From assembly GCF_002119765.1 (NCBI RefSeq), contig NZ_CP021112.1, positions 4,396,501 to 4,460,500 on the forward strand: a stretch of 64,000 bases of DNA, given 5' to 3'. Shown here piece after piece: positions 19,324 through 27,739 of this stretch (position 1 is its first letter; every line of letters starts with the position of its first letter). The notes below the pieces were generated by a model that worked only from the letters and a program-made list of their open reading frames with translations, ran no database searches and had not been told where the DNA came from. The position numbers and the translations under genes were made by a program. This stretch comes from Pseudorhodoplanes sinuspersici. GTDB taxonomy: Bacteria; Pseudomonadota; Alphaproteobacteria; Rhizobiales; Xanthobacteraceae.

Positions 19324-20922
19324 ATGACATCGCGCCGGAACCGCCCGCCCTCGAAACAGCATCGCCGCCCGGAAGGGGGACGGCCGCATAAGCCATCGCG
19401 CCCGCTCAAAGGGCGGTCGGAACCGCGTGACGTGCGGACCGAAGAGCGCGGCCGCCAAGACGACCGTAAACTTTCCGACCGTAAACCTTCCGGCCGGACA
19501 TTCTCCGAACGAAGCGAGGCGACATTTCGGGAGCGTAAGTTTTCCGATCGCAAGTTTTCGGAACGCCGACCGGAGCGCAGGCCTGCAGACGACAGGTCTT
19601 CAGAGTATCAGTCGTCTGAACGGAAGCCGTCCGGGCACAAGCGTCCGGCGCGCAAATATGGCGAAGAAAAATCCTTCGAGCATGGATCCGAGCGCCTATC
19701 GCGCGGGCGCAAGCCTGATGATCGCAAGTCCGATGGCCGCAAGCCTACGGATCGCGACCGCAAGTCAACAGATCGCCAGCGCACCGAACGCAAATTCACC
19801 GACCGCAAACAGATGGCGGATCGTCGGCCGGAACATCGCAAACCCTTCGAGCGCAGATCGCCAGAACGCCGGCAACCTGAACGCAACATCGATCAGCCGG
19901 AGATCGCGGCCGAAACACCGGCTGTACAACTCAGCGCGGCCGTACAAACCGTCGAAGTGACGCCCGACGAGAACGGCATGCGCGTCGACCGTTTTCTCGA
20001 AGCGCGCTTTGCCGGCCTGTCCTTCAGTCATATCCAGCGCATCATTCGCAAAGGCCAGCTGCGCGTCGATGGCAAGCGCGTCGAGCCGAAGGATCGTCTT
20101 GAAGCTGGGCAATCGGTGCGCATTCCGCCGTTGCGGCTCGATCCGGAAAAGCCGCGTCCCGAAGGCGGCAAGGACGAAGAGACACGCCAATTCCTGAAAT
20201 CCATCACCCTGTTTGAAGACGACGACGTGATGGTGCTGAACAAGCCGGCCGGGCTCGCGGTGCAGGGCGGTTCCGGCACTACACGCCATATCGATGGCAT
20301 GCTTGGCGTTATCCGCACCAAGGACGGACAGCGTCCGCGCCTCGTGCATCGGCTCGACAAGGATACGGCCGGGTGTCTGCTGATCGCGAAATCGCGGTTT
20401 GCCGCCGCGGCGTTGGCCAAGACCTTCCGCTCGCGCTCGGCGCGCAAGATCTACTGGGCGCTGGTGCCCGGCGTCCCGAAGCCGAAACAGGGCCGCATCT
20501 CCACTTATCTGGCGAAGGAAGAACGCGAGGACGATTCCGTCATGCGCGTTGCCCAGCATGGCGAAGAGGGTGCAAGCCACGCCATCACCTACTATGCGGT
20601 GGTGGAAACGGCGGCGGCGCGGCTGGCCTGGCTGTCGCTGAAGCCGGTCACCGGACGCACGCATCAATTGCGCGTGCAGCTCGCGCATATCGGCCATCCG
20701 ATCGTCGGCGATCCGAAATACTTCAACATCGAAAATTGGGAATTGCCGGGCGGTATCCAGAACCGCCTGCATCTTCTGGCGCGGCGGATCGCGGTGCCGC
20801 ATCCACGCGGTGGCGTGATCGATGCCACGGCGCCATTGCCACCGCATATGCAGCAGACCTGGAATCTGCTCGGGCTGGATGCCAGCCGGTACGATCCGAT
20901 TGAAGACGCGCCGGAAGGATAG
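19324..20922 (+). CDS. RluA-family 23S rRNA pseudouridine synthase with ~200-residue charged N-terminal extension
   Basis: A 532-aa protein. Residues about 212-265 are an S4 RNA-binding domain (MRVDRFLEARFAGLSFSHIQRII), then the RluA catalytic domain with PRLVHRLDKDTAGCLLIAKS, the Asp of HRLDKDT being catalytic, and GRTHQLRVQLAHIGHPIVGDPKY. RluC (23S positions 955/2504/2580) is the nearest match by feel. Residues 1-200 are low-complexity Arg/Lys/Asp/Ser repeats of the type (S/T)DRKxxxR, with no hydrophobic core. Such a tail is likely disordered; it more than doubles the non-catalytic part. The frame is uninterrupted. Confidence 0.93.
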   Translation: MTSRRNRPPSKQHRRPEGGRPHKPSRPLKGRSEPRDVRTEERGRQDDRKLSDRKPSGRTFSERSEATFRERKFSDRKFSERRPERRPADDRSSEYQSSERKPSGHKRPARKYGEEKSFEHGSERLSRGRKPDDRKSDGRKPTDRDRKSTDRQRTERKFTDRKQMADRRPEHRKPFERRSPERRQPERNIDQPEIAAETPAVQLSAAVQTVEVTPDENGMRVDRFLEARFAGLSFSHIQRIIRKGQLRVDGKRVEPKDRLEAGQSVRIPPLRLDPEKPRPEGGKDEETRQFLKSITLFEDDDVMVLNKPAGLAVQGGSGTTRHIDGMLGVIRTKDGQRPRLVHRLDKDTAGCLLIAKSRFAAAALAKTFRSRSARKIYWALVPGVPKPKQGRISTYLAKEEREDDSVMRVAQHGEEGASHAITYYAVVETAAARLAWLSLKPVTGRTHQLRVQLAHIGHPIVGDPKYFNIENWELPGGIQNRLHLLARRIAVPHPRGGVIDATAPLPPHMQQTWNLLGLDASRYDPIEDAPEG

Positions 20923-21016
20923 TTGATCGCAATCAGGGACCTGAAACAGCCTTCGCGCGTTCCTATATGGAACCGTGCTTCAAGCATTGCTGCTGAAGCA
21001 CAATCTGAGGCTCTGG

Positions 21017-21538
21017 ATGATCGACGTGCGAAAACACCTCAAAGCTCCTGTTTTGCTTGCGATTTGCTTCTGTGTTGCTGGTTCTGCAGCGCAGGCGCAA
21101 GATCGCACCGGCCTGGATGAGTATCCTTATTCGATCATGAAGCCGGAGCCCGGCGCACGGCGCGCTCGCCCGCCTGTGCAGCAAGTGACGCCGCCGGAAG
21201 CGGAACCGCAATCGCGTCCTGTGCAAGAGGCCAGGAAGACAACCCGCCGCGTGCGCGGTTCGTCCACGTTCTCGACGATCCCTACCTACCAGTCGCCGCT
21301 GACGCCGCTCGGTACGGCACCAACCATCGGCACGGCTCCCACACAGGCTTATCCGGCGTCGCGAGCTGCGCCGGTGCCTGGCGTGAGAGGAACCGGCGGA
21401 GCGATTGCCGTTACGCCGCCGCGCCCGGCCGGCCAGAGTTTCCAGGGTCGCGCGGCGAGCTGTGTGCATGCCGGCAGCGCCGCGGGAGTACGGCCAGGGC
21501 AGCTCGGCACCTTCACGCGCAGCTGCGTCAATCGCTGA
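21017..21538 (+). CDS. Secreted Pro/Thr-rich hypothetical protein
   Basis: A 173-aa protein with a signal peptide (hydrophobic LLAICFCVAGSAAQA at about 11-27) and a mature region rich in Pro, Thr, Ala and Arg without obvious secondary structure. Two Cys near the C-terminus (AASCVHAGS and GTFTRSCVNR) could form a disulfide. The ATG at 21017 has GAGG eight bases upstream. I do not recognise a characterised family. It follows the pseudouridine synthase on the same strand. Confidence 0.75.
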   Translation: MIDVRKHLKAPVLLAICFCVAGSAAQAQDRTGLDEYPYSIMKPEPGARRARPPVQQVTPPEAEPQSRPVQEARKTTRRVRGSSTFSTIPTYQSPLTPLGTAPTIGTAPTQAYPASRAAPVPGVRGTGGAIAVTPPRPAGQSFQGRAASCVHAGSAAGVRPGQLGTFTRSCVNR

Positions 21539-21596
21539 GGCAACGGCTGGAGCTGTCCGCGGCGGAACTTTTTACCGTCTCTCCGGTTGGACAGCG

Positions 21597-21851
21597 ATGG
21601 CGCGTCAGCTTTCACAACGGACTCTGCCGCAAGCGGCGCTCTCGCCGTCTTTGACTGCGCGCACGGCCGCCGCGGGCGCCTTGGCTGTCGGCGCGCTGGC
21701 GCTCGGCGCTGCGGCCATCGGCGCGTTTGCCATCGGCCGTTTGATCGTCGGCAAGGCGCGCGTCCGGTCGCTGGAGATCGACGATCTCACCGTCAATCGC
21801 CTGCATGTCGTGAACGCCAATCGCAGACATTCCTCTCGCAAAACCAGGTGA
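21597..21851 (+). CDS. Small single-span membrane protein, function unknown
   Basis: An 84-aa protein with a Gly/Ala/Val/Leu-rich hydrophobic run (GALAVGALALGAAAIGAFAIG, about residues 28-50) in a near five-residue periodicity, followed by a basic segment and a short beta-like repeat (VRSLEIDDLTVNRLHVV). Similar small proteins are common in Hyphomicrobiales, but no function is known to me. It is 58 bases downstream of the secreted protein gene. Confidence 0.65.
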   Translation: MARQLSQRTLPQAALSPSLTARTAAAGALAVGALALGAAAIGAFAIGRLIVGKARVRSLEIDDLTVNRLHVVNANRRHSSRKTR

Positions 21852-21887
21852 TTAGCAGCGAACCAATCCGCGCATTTTGGCGTTGCC

Positions 21888-21917
21888 TTGACATGCAACC
21901 AAATAGTTGCATATTGT
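21888..21917 (+). promoter_or_regulatory. Promoter with embedded ArsR-type operator
   Basis: A perfect -35 TTGACA (21888-21893) precedes a 7-bp inverted repeat ATGCAAC-CAAATA-GTTGCAT (21893-21912), and a -10-like TATTGT ends at 21917 (18-base spacer). The operator covers the spacer, so bound repressor would block polymerase. The expected transcript start falls on or beside the regulator's ATG at 21922, implying autoregulation and a leaderless or nearly leaderless mRNA. Confidence 0.75.
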
Positions 21918-21921
21918 GGCC

Positions 21922-22245
21922 ATGAAGAATCTCGACCCGGTGTTCAAGGCACTGGCTGACGAAAGCCGGAGAGGGCTGCTGGACCGCTTGCGCGCACGCA
22001 ACGGTCTGACGCTCGGCGAACTCTGCGAACGTCAGGACATGACGCGGCAGGCGGTGAGCAAGCATCTGGCCATTCTGGAGGAGGCCAATCTCGTCGTCAC
22101 GGTGAAGCGCGGGCGCGAGAAGCTGCACTATCTCAACCCAGTGCCGATCCATGCGATCGCGGAACGCTGGATCGGCAAATACGAAAGTCATCGCCTGCAG
22201 GCGCTGAGCGACCTGAAGGCCAGTTTGGAGAAGCGTAATGGGTAA
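21922..22245 (+). CDS. ArsR-family transcriptional regulator
   Basis: A 107-aa winged-helix repressor: FKALADESRRGLLDRLRARNGLTLGELCERQDMTRQAVSKHLAILEEANLVVTVKRGREKLHYLNP is the full ArsR HTH and wing. No CxC metal site is visible, so it belongs to the non-metal type that commonly accompanies SRPBCC proteins. The MKNLDPVF start (21922) is preferred to an upstream one lying within the operator. It overlaps the first SRPBCC gene by eight bases and heads an operon of four genes. Confidence 0.94.
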   Translation: MKNLDPVFKALADESRRGLLDRLRARNGLTLGELCERQDMTRQAVSKHLAILEEANLVVTVKRGREKLHYLNPVPIHAIAERWIGKYESHRLQALSDLKASLEKRNG

Positions 22246-22699
22246 GCCGAGTTTCGTTTATGTGACCTACATCCAGACGACGCCGGAGACATTGTGGAAT
22301 GCGCTGCTCGATCCGGAGATGACCAAGGATTATTGGGGCCGGCATCGCAATGTATCGGACTGGAAGACGGGCTCGGCGTGGCGTCACGAAGATTACGACG
22401 ATGCGAATAATGTCCGCGTTGTCGGGACGGTGCTTGAAAGCAATCCGCCGCACCGTCTGGTTTTGAGCTGGGCATCGCCTGAAAAAGGTGACGATCCGGC
22501 GAAACAATCGCGCGTCACTTTCGACATCGAGCCGTATATGGGCGAGGTGCGTTTGACCGTGACGCATGAGGATCTCGATAACGAGATGCTGCGTCGCGTG
22601 TCGGGCGGCTGGCCGGCCATTCTCTCCAGCCTGAAGACCTTGCTCGAAACCGGCAAGGCTATGCCGATGACGCAGAAGCGCTGGTCCGGCAAAAGCTGA
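22238..22699 (+). CDS. SRPBCC (AHSA1-type) domain protein, copy 1
   Basis: A 153-aa START-like ligand-binding protein related to the Aha1 C-terminal domain. Family marks: FVYVTYIQTTPETLWNALLDPEMTKDYWG at the N-terminus, a central PPHRLVLSW, and the C-terminal SGGWPAILSSLKTLLETGK. It starts inside the end of the ArsR gene, so translation is coupled. Family members bind hydrophobic ligands; no substrate is implied here. Confidence 0.9.
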   Translation: MGKPSFVYVTYIQTTPETLWNALLDPEMTKDYWGRHRNVSDWKTGSAWRHEDYDDANNVRVVGTVLESNPPHRLVLSWASPEKGDDPAKQSRVTFDIEPYMGEVRLTVTHEDLDNEMLRRVSGGWPAILSSLKTLLETGKAMPMTQKRWSGKS

Positions 22700-22738
22700 A
22701 CATCATGGACCGAAATCGTTGTACGCAGGGAGTGGGAC

Positions 22739-23224
22739 ATGACTGCTGACAAGCCGAAATTCGTCTATGTCACCTACATCGCCTCGACGGCCGAAAAGGT
22801 CTTCGAGGCGCTGACGGACGCATCCATTTCGAAACAATTCTGGTTCGGCTTTCACGTCGATTCGAACTGGAAGAAAGGTTCGGCCTTCGCGCTGAAAAAG
22901 GACGGCGTCACCATGGACTCGGGCGTCGTCCTGTTGTGCGAACCGCCGCATCGGCTCTCCTACACATGGCATCCCGAATACGAAAGCCATCGGCATGAGC
23001 GGCCATCGCGCGTGCTGTTCGAACTCGAACAGTTGAAGGGCCAGGTGAAGCTCACCGTCACGCACGATGATTTCGACGAAGACAGCAAGGTGTTCGAAAG
23101 CATCAGCGGCGGATGGCCGCTCGTTCTCTCGAGCCTCAAGAGCATGCTGGAGACCGGCAAGTCACTGGAGCCGACCTTCAGCGAAGACGACATCAAGAAG
23201 CTCGAGGCGGCATGCGCGCAATGA
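22739..23224 (+). CDS. SRPBCC (AHSA1-type) domain protein, copy 2
   Basis: A 161-aa paralogue of the preceding gene, with KFVYVTYIASTAEKVFEALTDASISKQFW, PPHRLSYTWHPEY and SGGWPLVLSSLKSMLETGK. It lies 39 bases downstream with GGGAG before the ATG and is the second of three tandem copies under the same ArsR regulator. It carries a slightly longer C-terminal helix than copy 1. Confidence 0.9.
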   Translation: MTADKPKFVYVTYIASTAEKVFEALTDASISKQFWFGFHVDSNWKKGSAFALKKDGVTMDSGVVLLCEPPHRLSYTWHPEYESHRHERPSRVLFELEQLKGQVKLTVTHDDFDEDSKVFESISGGWPLVLSSLKSMLETGKSLEPTFSEDDIKKLEAACAQ

Positions 23225-23275
23225 AAGATCGAGCATTCGATATTGCGCGGTATGTCGCTGTGAAAGGGTGAGGGC

Positions 23276-23800
23276 ATGACCGACATCAGCCAGTTCAAGC
23301 CGAAGACCGTCTACGTCACCTATATTGCCTCGACACCGGAGAGGGTGTGGCAGGCTCTGACCGATCCGGAATTCAGCCGGCAATATTTCTTCGGTTTCGC
23401 TATCGACGTCGAACCGAAGCCGGGCGGTGCGTTCCACTACCGCTATCCGGATGGCCGCGTTCACATCAGCGGTAAAGTGCTGGATTGGTCGCCGCCGCGC
23501 CGTTTCGTCTGCACCTGGATCGTGGAAGGCATGGAAGGCTTCGGCGAGTTGCCGGAATGCATCGTGGCCTATGACATCGAGCCGGCGGGCGACGCGGTCA
23601 AACTGACGATGACCGAGTCGCATAGCTGGGACGTGCCCGAGGCGATCATGGCTGGCGGCCGGTCCGGCTGGCCGGCGATCCTGTCCAATCTCAAGAGCGT
23701 CTTGGAGACCGGCAGGCCGATGACCATCCAGATGGCGCCGCCGGAGGGGTTTATGGAAGCGGTAAAACGCGCGGTTGCGGAGAGGCCTTGGAAACGATGA
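23276..23800 (+). CDS. SRPBCC (AHSA1-type) domain protein, copy 3
   Basis: A 174-aa third paralogue: TVYVTYIASTPERVWQALTDPEFSRQYFFGF, PPRRFVCTWIVEG and GRSGWPAILSNLKSVLETGRP. The three copies share the YVTYIxST(P/A)E start and WPxxLSxLKxxLETG end but differ in the pocket-lining middle, suggesting different ligands. A GTGAGGGC sequence precedes the ATG. Confidence 0.9.
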   Translation: MTDISQFKPKTVYVTYIASTPERVWQALTDPEFSRQYFFGFAIDVEPKPGGAFHYRYPDGRVHISGKVLDWSPPRRFVCTWIVEGMEGFGELPECIVAYDIEPAGDAVKLTMTESHSWDVPEAIMAGGRSGWPAILSNLKSVLETGRPMTIQMAPPEGFMEAVKRAVAERPWKR

Positions 23801-23871
23801 CGCCTTAACAAGGACGCCTTCGAGACGATAACGGACTACAATGCCGGCCTCGCATCCGAATCGGGGTCGAT

Positions 23872-24369
23872 ATGGCCGTCAAACGTCCGCCCGCGCTCGA
23901 TCGCATCGACATCAAGATTCTCGCTGCGCTTCAGCAGGACGGGCGGCTGACCATCCAGAAACTGGCGGGGATCGTCGGCCTCACCGCGCGGCCATGCCTT
24001 GAGCGGGTGCGCCGCCTGGAAGCCGCCGGCATCATTGCCGGCTATCGGGCGGTGCTGGCGCTGGAGCGTTTGTCGAAGCCGGTCACGATCTTCGCGGAGA
24101 TCGCTCTCGAAAAGCAGGGCCATCAGGATCGTCTGGAAAAGCGCCTTGTGGCGATCGAAGAGGTCGTGGAGTGCTGGGAGGTCAGCGGCAATGTCGACTA
24201 TGTCGCGCGTTTCGTCTGTGCCGATCTCGGACGCTACGAAACGCTGACGGCCGATCTAATCGATGACAAGACGCTGGGCGTGTCCCGCATCGTCAGCCAC
24301 ATCGCGCTGCGTCCGGTGCGGCGCTTTGGCGGTTATCCAATGTCATTGTTGAGCCCGCCATACGGTTAA
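23872..24369 (+). CDS. Lrp/AsnC-family transcriptional regulator
   Basis: A 165-aa feast/famine regulator: N-terminal HTH (LDRIDIKILAALQQDGRLTIQKLAGIVGLTARPCLERVRRLEAAGII) and C-terminal RAM ligand domain (ERLSKPVTIFAEIAL, VVECWEVSGNVDYVARFVCADLGRYETL). It lies 125 bases upstream of an ornithine aminotransferase gene on the same strand. Lrp-type regulators of amino-acid catabolism commonly sit beside their targets, so control of the following rocD-amidino hydrolase pair is likely but inferred. Confidence 0.92.
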   Translation: MAVKRPPALDRIDIKILAALQQDGRLTIQKLAGIVGLTARPCLERVRRLEAAGIIAGYRAVLALERLSKPVTIFAEIALEKQGHQDRLEKRLVAIEEVVECWEVSGNVDYVARFVCADLGRYETLTADLIDDKTLGVSRIVSHIALRPVRRFGGYPMSLLSPPYG

Positions 24370-24494
24370 TGCACCGCGACAGCAAGTTCTGTCGCCGCCA
24401 GCGCGCCTTGCAGCCGTTTTTGTCGCCAGCGTGTCTGCATTCAGCAACATAAGCATCTGCACGCACCTATTCTTTATTGATGGAGGTGCGCCCA

Positions 24495-25751
24495 ATGACA
24501 CGCCCAGGGAAACGCTTTGAGATCCGGTCGGAAACGCCGCTTGCTTTGGAGCAGCGTTATTCCGCGCATAACTACGATCCGCTTCCGGTGGTGCTGACAC
24601 GCGGGAAGGGCGCGTTCCTGTGGGACGATGCCGACCGCCGTTACATCGACATGATGAGCGCTTATTCCGCAGCGAGCCATGGTCATGGCCATCCGCGGAT
24701 TCTGGCGGCGCTGGAAGCGCAGGCGTCCCAATTGGCGGTGCCATCACGCGCTTATTTCAATGACAAGCTTGGACCGTTCCTTGCGGCTTTGTGCAAACGC
24801 ACCGGCCTCGACGAAGCCTTGCCGATGAACACCGGCGCCGAGGCGGTCGAAACCGCGATCAAGGCCGCGCGCCGCTGGGGCTATTACGTCAAGGGCATTC
24901 CGCATAACAAGGCCGAAATCATCGTTGCGGACGGCAACTTCCACGGCCGCACCACGACGATTGTCGGGTTCTCGTCGGAGCCCGATTATCGCGATGGCTT
25001 CGGACCCTTCGCGCCCGGTTTCGTCTCGGTGCCGTTCGGCGATCTGTTGGCGATGAAAAGGGCGATTACGCCGCGGACGGCGGCCATTCTGATCGAGCCC
25101 ATTCAGGGCGAGGGCGGAATCATCGTGCCGCCGCAAGGCTATCTCGCCGGTCTGCGCCAACTCTGCGACGAACACCGCGTGCTGCTGATCCTCGATGAAG
25201 TGCAATCCGGTCTTGGCCGTGCGGGCGACTGGTTCGCCTTCCAGCACGAAGGCGTGATGCCCGATGGCATTGTGCTCGGCAAGGCGCTGGGCGGCGGCAT
25301 GCTGCCGGTCTCGGCCTTCGTCGCGCGCCGGGAGGTGATGGCTGTGTTCACGCCGGGGTCGCATGGTTCGACCTTTGGCGGTAACCCTCTGGCGGCGGCG
25401 GTCGGCTTCGAGGCGTTGCGCGTGATCGAGGAGGAAGGCCTCGTCGAGCGAAGCCGCATGCTGGGCGAACACATGTTCGATCGTCTGCGCGCGATCCGCA
25501 ATCCGGCTTTGAGGGCGGTGCGGGGACGCGGACTTTGGGCGGGCGTGGAGATCGATCCCAGGCAAGCCAGCGCCCGCGATGTCTGTTTGCGGATGCTGGA
25601 TAAAGGCGTGCTGTCAAAGGACACCCACGGCACCGTCGTCCGCCTCGCGCCACCGCTCGTGATCCGCAAATACGATCTCGATATCGCGCTTGATATCTTT
25701 GCCGAGGCGCTGAACGAAGCGGTGCCATCGGGGCAGCCGGTCGCCGCGTAA
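24495..25751 (+). CDS. rocD: Ornithine aminotransferase
   Basis: A 418-aa PLP-dependent class III aminotransferase converting ornithine + 2-oxoglutarate to glutamate-5-semialdehyde + glutamate. Features: SAHNYDPLPVVLTRGKGAFLWD, the MNTGAEAVETAIKAARRWGY phosphate-binding region, ILIEPIQGEGGIIVPP, LILDEVQSGLGR and the PLP lysine in GIVLGKALGGGMLPVSA; GSHGSTFGGNPL is typical of the family. The ATG at 24495 has GGAGG eight bases upstream; two earlier in-frame starts (24477, 24480) would include that site. It is 25 bases from the next gene. Confidence 0.95.
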   Translation: MTRPGKRFEIRSETPLALEQRYSAHNYDPLPVVLTRGKGAFLWDDADRRYIDMMSAYSAASHGHGHPRILAALEAQASQLAVPSRAYFNDKLGPFLAALCKRTGLDEALPMNTGAEAVETAIKAARRWGYYVKGIPHNKAEIIVADGNFHGRTTTIVGFSSEPDYRDGFGPFAPGFVSVPFGDLLAMKRAITPRTAAILIEPIQGEGGIIVPPQGYLAGLRQLCDEHRVLLILDEVQSGLGRAGDWFAFQHEGVMPDGIVLGKALGGGMLPVSAFVARREVMAVFTPGSHGSTFGGNPLAAAVGFEALRVIEEEGLVERSRMLGEHMFDRLRAIRNPALRAVRGRGLWAGVEIDPRQASARDVCLRMLDKGVLSKDTHGTVVRLAPPLVIRKYDLDIALDIFAEALNEAVPSGQPVAA

Positions 25752-25776
25752 CCAATCGATCCATCGAGGGGAAGCT

Positions 25777-26691
25777 ATGAAAGTCCAGTCGAACCCACGC
25801 ATCCTGATGTGCCGGCCCGAACATTTCGGAGTCGTCTATGCCATCAATCCGTGGATGGACCCGTCTGAATGGGAACGCGATGTGCGCAAGCTGGCCGCGG
25901 CCTCGCACAGCCAGTGGATGGCGCTGCGCAAGACGCTGCGCGATCTCGGTGCGCGGATCGAGCTGGTGCCGCCTGTGGCCGGTGTGCCCGATCTCGTCTT
26001 CACCGCCAATGCGGCGGTGGTGATGGACCGCAAGGCGCTGCTGGCGCGCTTTCGTCATCCGCAACGGCGCGCGGAAGAAAACCATCTTGCCGCGGCCTTC
26101 CAGAGCCTGCGCGCGCGTGGGATCATCGACGAGATCGTGACGCTTCCCGATGATGTGACGCTGGAAGGGGCAGGCGATTGCGTGTTCGACCGCGCCCGCA
26201 ATCTGTTCTGGCTTGGCTATGGCCCGCGTTCCGACGCCGCCGCGGCAAACACCGTCAAGGATGTGTTCGGCCTCGATGTCGTGCCGCTCGAACTGGTCGA
26301 TCCGCGCTTCTATCACATGGATACGGCGCTGAGCGCCTTGCCGCGTGGCGAGATCATGTATGTTCCGCAGGCCTTTTCAGCGGAAGGCAGGGCAGCGATC
26401 GCTGCGCATGTGCCGGCCTCGCAGCGCATCGGCATCGCCGAGGATGACGCCGTGCAGCTTTGCGCCAATGCGGTCTCAATCGGTGACACGCTGGTGATGT
26501 CGGCCTGCAGCGATTATCTGAGCGCGCAGCTTGCGGAGCGTGGCTATCGCGTGGTGACGACGCCGCTGACCTCGTTCCTGCGCAGCGGCGGTTCGGCCTT
26601 CTGCCTGACGCTGCGGCTCGACCTGACATCGGCACAGTCGGCCAGCCAGTCCGCTCCCAAAATGCGGGACGCTATCGCAGGCCGGCGTTGA
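25777..26691 (+). CDS. Amidino hydrolase of the DDAH/arginine dihydrolase-like family
   Basis: A 304-aa member of the guanidino-group modifying superfamily (arginine deiminase, DDAH, ArgZ/AgrE). Recognisable parts are MCRPEHFGVVYAINPWM near the N-terminus (Asn24), DLVFTANAAVV (Asn78), EGAGDCVF (Glu130, Asp134), FYHMDTAL (His180, Asp182) and the nucleophile Cys276 in GGSAFCLTLRLD. The NPWM and TANA asparagines are the ones I associate with cyanobacterial arginine dihydrolases, which release ornithine and ammonia directly. Pairing with rocD fits arginine to ornithine to glutamate semialdehyde. DDAH or citrulline-type activity remains possible. It converges on korB with a 20-base overlap. Confidence 0.82.
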   Translation: MKVQSNPRILMCRPEHFGVVYAINPWMDPSEWERDVRKLAAASHSQWMALRKTLRDLGARIELVPPVAGVPDLVFTANAAVVMDRKALLARFRHPQRRAEENHLAAAFQSLRARGIIDEIVTLPDDVTLEGAGDCVFDRARNLFWLGYGPRSDAAAANTVKDVFGLDVVPLELVDPRFYHMDTALSALPRGEIMYVPQAFSAEGRAAIAAHVPASQRIGIAEDDAVQLCANAVSIGDTLVMSACSDYLSAQLAERGYRVVTTPLTSFLRSGGSAFCLTLRLDLTSAQSASQSAPKMRDAIAGRR

Positions 26692-27727
26692 TCCGGTCGA
26701 GCGCCGCCGAACCGGGACACAGCTCTTTCTCGCCGAGCGCATTCAGCGGCATCTGCACGGTCTTCAATGACGTGTGCAGATCCTGCGGCTCGTCGGCGAT
26801 GTAGAGCACGCCGGTGACGATCTGTCCTTCCGACGCATGCTTCTGCAGGAAATTCATCGCCGCATAGCGGTCATGGATTTCGTAGTCGGCACCGAGCTTG
26901 CGCAACGCCAGTTTCGAGCCGTCGTGCTGCTCGACGATCTGCACCGTGCCTTCGGGATAATCCACCGCAATCGGTGCGCGGGCCGAAATCACGTCGAGCC
27001 GGTTCACCGCTTCGTTATGCTCGCGCACATAATCGAAGCTTTTGGTCGAGCCGGCATGATTGTTGAAGGCGACGCACGGCGAGATCACGTCGAGGAAGGC
27101 CGCGCCCTGATGTTCGATGGCGGCCTTGATGATCGGCACGAGCTGTTTCTTGTCGCCGGAGAAAGAGCGGGCGACGAAGGTGGCGCCAAGCTGCAGCGCC
27201 ATGGCGGCGAGGTCGATGGAATTGTCGGTATTGATCACGCCGCGCTTTGACTTAGAACCGCGATCGGCGGTCGCCGAGAACTGTCCCTTGGTCAGGCCGT
27301 ACACGCCGTTATTCTCGACGATATAGGTCATGTTGACGCCGCGCCGCATCACATGCGCGAACTGGCCAAAGCCGATCGAGGCCGAGTCGCCATCGCCGGA
27401 AACGCCCAGATAGATCAGGTCGCGATTGGCGAGATTGGCGCCCGTCAGCACCGACGGCATGCGGCCATGCACGGAATTGAAGCCGTGCGAATTGCCGAGG
27501 AAGTAAGTCGGCGTCTTCGATGAGCAGCCGATGCCGGAAATCTTCGCCACCCGGTGCGGCTCGATCGAGAGTTCGAAACACGCCTCGATGATCGAGGCGG
27601 TGATCGAGTCATGACCGCAGCCGGCGCACAGCGTCGAGATCGTGCCTTCATAGTCCCGGTGCGTGTAACCGAGGTCGTTCTTCGGCAGCGCCGGGTGGTG
27701 GAATTTCGGTTTGGCGATGTAGGTCAT
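26672..27727 (-). CDS. korB: 2-oxoacid:ferredoxin oxidoreductase beta subunit (KorB-like)
   Basis: A 351-aa TPP-binding subunit of a 2-oxoglutarate:ferredoxin oxidoreductase type enzyme. STLCAGCGHDSIT carries the Fe-S cluster Cys pair, IGCSSKTPTYFLG adds another, and GVSGDGDSASIGFGQFAHVMRRGVNMTYIVENNGVYGLTKGQ is the TPP/Mg site. It lies downstream of korA, separated by a palindromic repeat. KorAB makes succinyl-CoA and reduced ferredoxin, or the reverse. The preferred oxoacid cannot be fixed from sequence. Confidence 0.94.
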   Translation of the reverse strand: MTYIAKPKFHHPALPKNDLGYTHRDYEGTISTLCAGCGHDSITASIIEACFELSIEPHRVAKISGIGCSSKTPTYFLGNSHGFNSVHGRMPSVLTGANLANRDLIYLGVSGDGDSASIGFGQFAHVMRRGVNMTYIVENNGVYGLTKGQFSATADRGSKSKRGVINTDNSIDLAAMALQLGATFVARSFSGDKKQLVPIIKAAIEHQGAAFLDVISPCVAFNNHAGSTKSFDYVREHNEAVNRLDVISARAPIAVDYPEGTVQIVEQHDGSKLALRKLGADYEIHDRYAAMNFLQKHASEGQIVTGVLYIADEPQDLHTSLKTVQMPLNALGEKELCPGSAALDRINAGLR

Positions 27728-27739
27728 GACGCGTCCTTT

